Shown in pieces: positions 36,809-36,917 of a DNA stretch of 36,917 nucleotides; the stretch's first letter is position 1, and each line of letters opens with the position of its first letter. A model generated the notes under the pieces. That model worked only from the letters and a program-made list of their open reading frames with translations. It had not been told where the DNA came from and made no database searches. Made by a program: the position numbers and the translations under genes. Source of the DNA: a virus; the IMG/VR virus record IMGVR_UViG_3300013120_000025, positions 1-36,917 of that record. One strand, given 5' to 3'.

Positions 36809-36917
36809 CTTCAACCTCACATGCTGGCTTCACCACGCAGCTTGCACATAAGTCGCGGTAATCTGCCATCACGCCTCCTTGCTCTCGTCCTTTGCTTCGC
36901 AGGAATTCCATCCCAAC
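36795..36917 (-). CDS. C-terminal part of the RHH gene (right-end copy)
   Basis: The last ~40 codons of the ribbon-helix-helix gene appear here, ending in TGA at 36797-36795. It is the same gene as 1-281, split by the linear cut of a circular sequence. The stop codon exists only in this copy. Confidence 0.8.
   Translation of the reverse strand, partial: VGMEFLRSKGREQGGVMADYRDLCASCVVKPACEVEDADQ
36799..36917. repeat. Right copy of 119-bp terminal redundancy
   Basis: This is identical to bases 1-119. Joining the two gives a circular genome of 36,798 bp. Confidence 0.97.

Noticed and set aside
1-36917. CRISPR array, insertion sequence or integrase/attachment site
   Set aside because: No regularly spaced repeats with unique spacers, no transposase and no recombinase motifs were seen. 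The 54-bp repeats are coding and have no spacers.

Overview
The window is an essentially complete genome of a tailed bacteriophage with siphovirus-type architecture. It has a large terminase, portal, MuF protein, protease/scaffold, capsid protein, tail tube, frameshifted tail chaperone and tape measure, and no sheath or contractile baseplate genes. The first 119 bases are repeated exactly as the last 119, so the contig closes into a circle of 36,798 bp (circularly permuted genome, or a short terminal repeat). Every gene I accept is on the minus strand, so the map is read from high to low coordinates. I recognise no integrase, which suggests a lytic phage, though this is weak evidence. A predicted lipoprotein and a secreted beta-strand-rich protein suggest a Gram-negative (diderm) host. 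I cannot name the host.

Layout in transcription order. (1) From 36.8 to 35.3 kb: the end of a ribbon-helix-helix regulator gene that spans the junction, an HNH endonuclease, and two small genes. (2) A consensus-like promoter at 35301-35330 starts a ParB-like gene, a 138-aa gene and a PAPS-reductase-like (DUF3440-type) gene, then a MazG-like gene. (3) Packaging and head, 32.7 to 22.1 kb: terminase subunits, a SEC-C protein, portal, phage ABA-sandwich protein, MuF, a protease/scaffold fusion, a DUF2190 decoration protein fused to a beta-helix, the major capsid protein and connectors. (4) Tail, 22.1 to 9.1 kb: completion proteins, tail tube, chaperones G and GT (through a G GGA AAC slip site), a 923-aa tape measure, tail-tip proteins, a 981-aa hub bracketed by 18-residue repeats, and several fibre/adhesin candidates. 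(5) Exit region, 9.1 to 6.8 kb: a YvrJ-type holin candidate, a secreted protein, a lipoprotein with a carbohydrate-binding module and a 30-aa hydrophobic peptide, closed by an intrinsic terminator. (6) From an early promoter at 6725-6753: about eight small genes, then an ERF annealing protein with a YqaJ exonuclease, an HNH endonuclease with a structured leader, a SpoU-type RNA methyltransferase, a replication initiator and two small regulators.

The genes therefore form two main units: an early/replication-recombination unit and a morphogenesis-lysis unit. The boundary with the clearest signals is a terminator/promoter pair at about 6.75 kb. Promoters at 338-310, 35330-35301, 30049-30021 and 8817-8790 are predicted from sequence alone.

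The most unusual items are the ParB / 138-aa / PAPS-reductase cassette upstream of the terminase, the repeat-bracketed tail hub, the capsid-decoration/beta-helix fusion, the structured RNA in front of the HNH gene, a 38-bp repeat read in two different frames, and a 31-bp direct repeat flanking a perfect 17-bp palindrome at the end of a tail gene. I recognise no endolysin, DNA polymerase or helicase.
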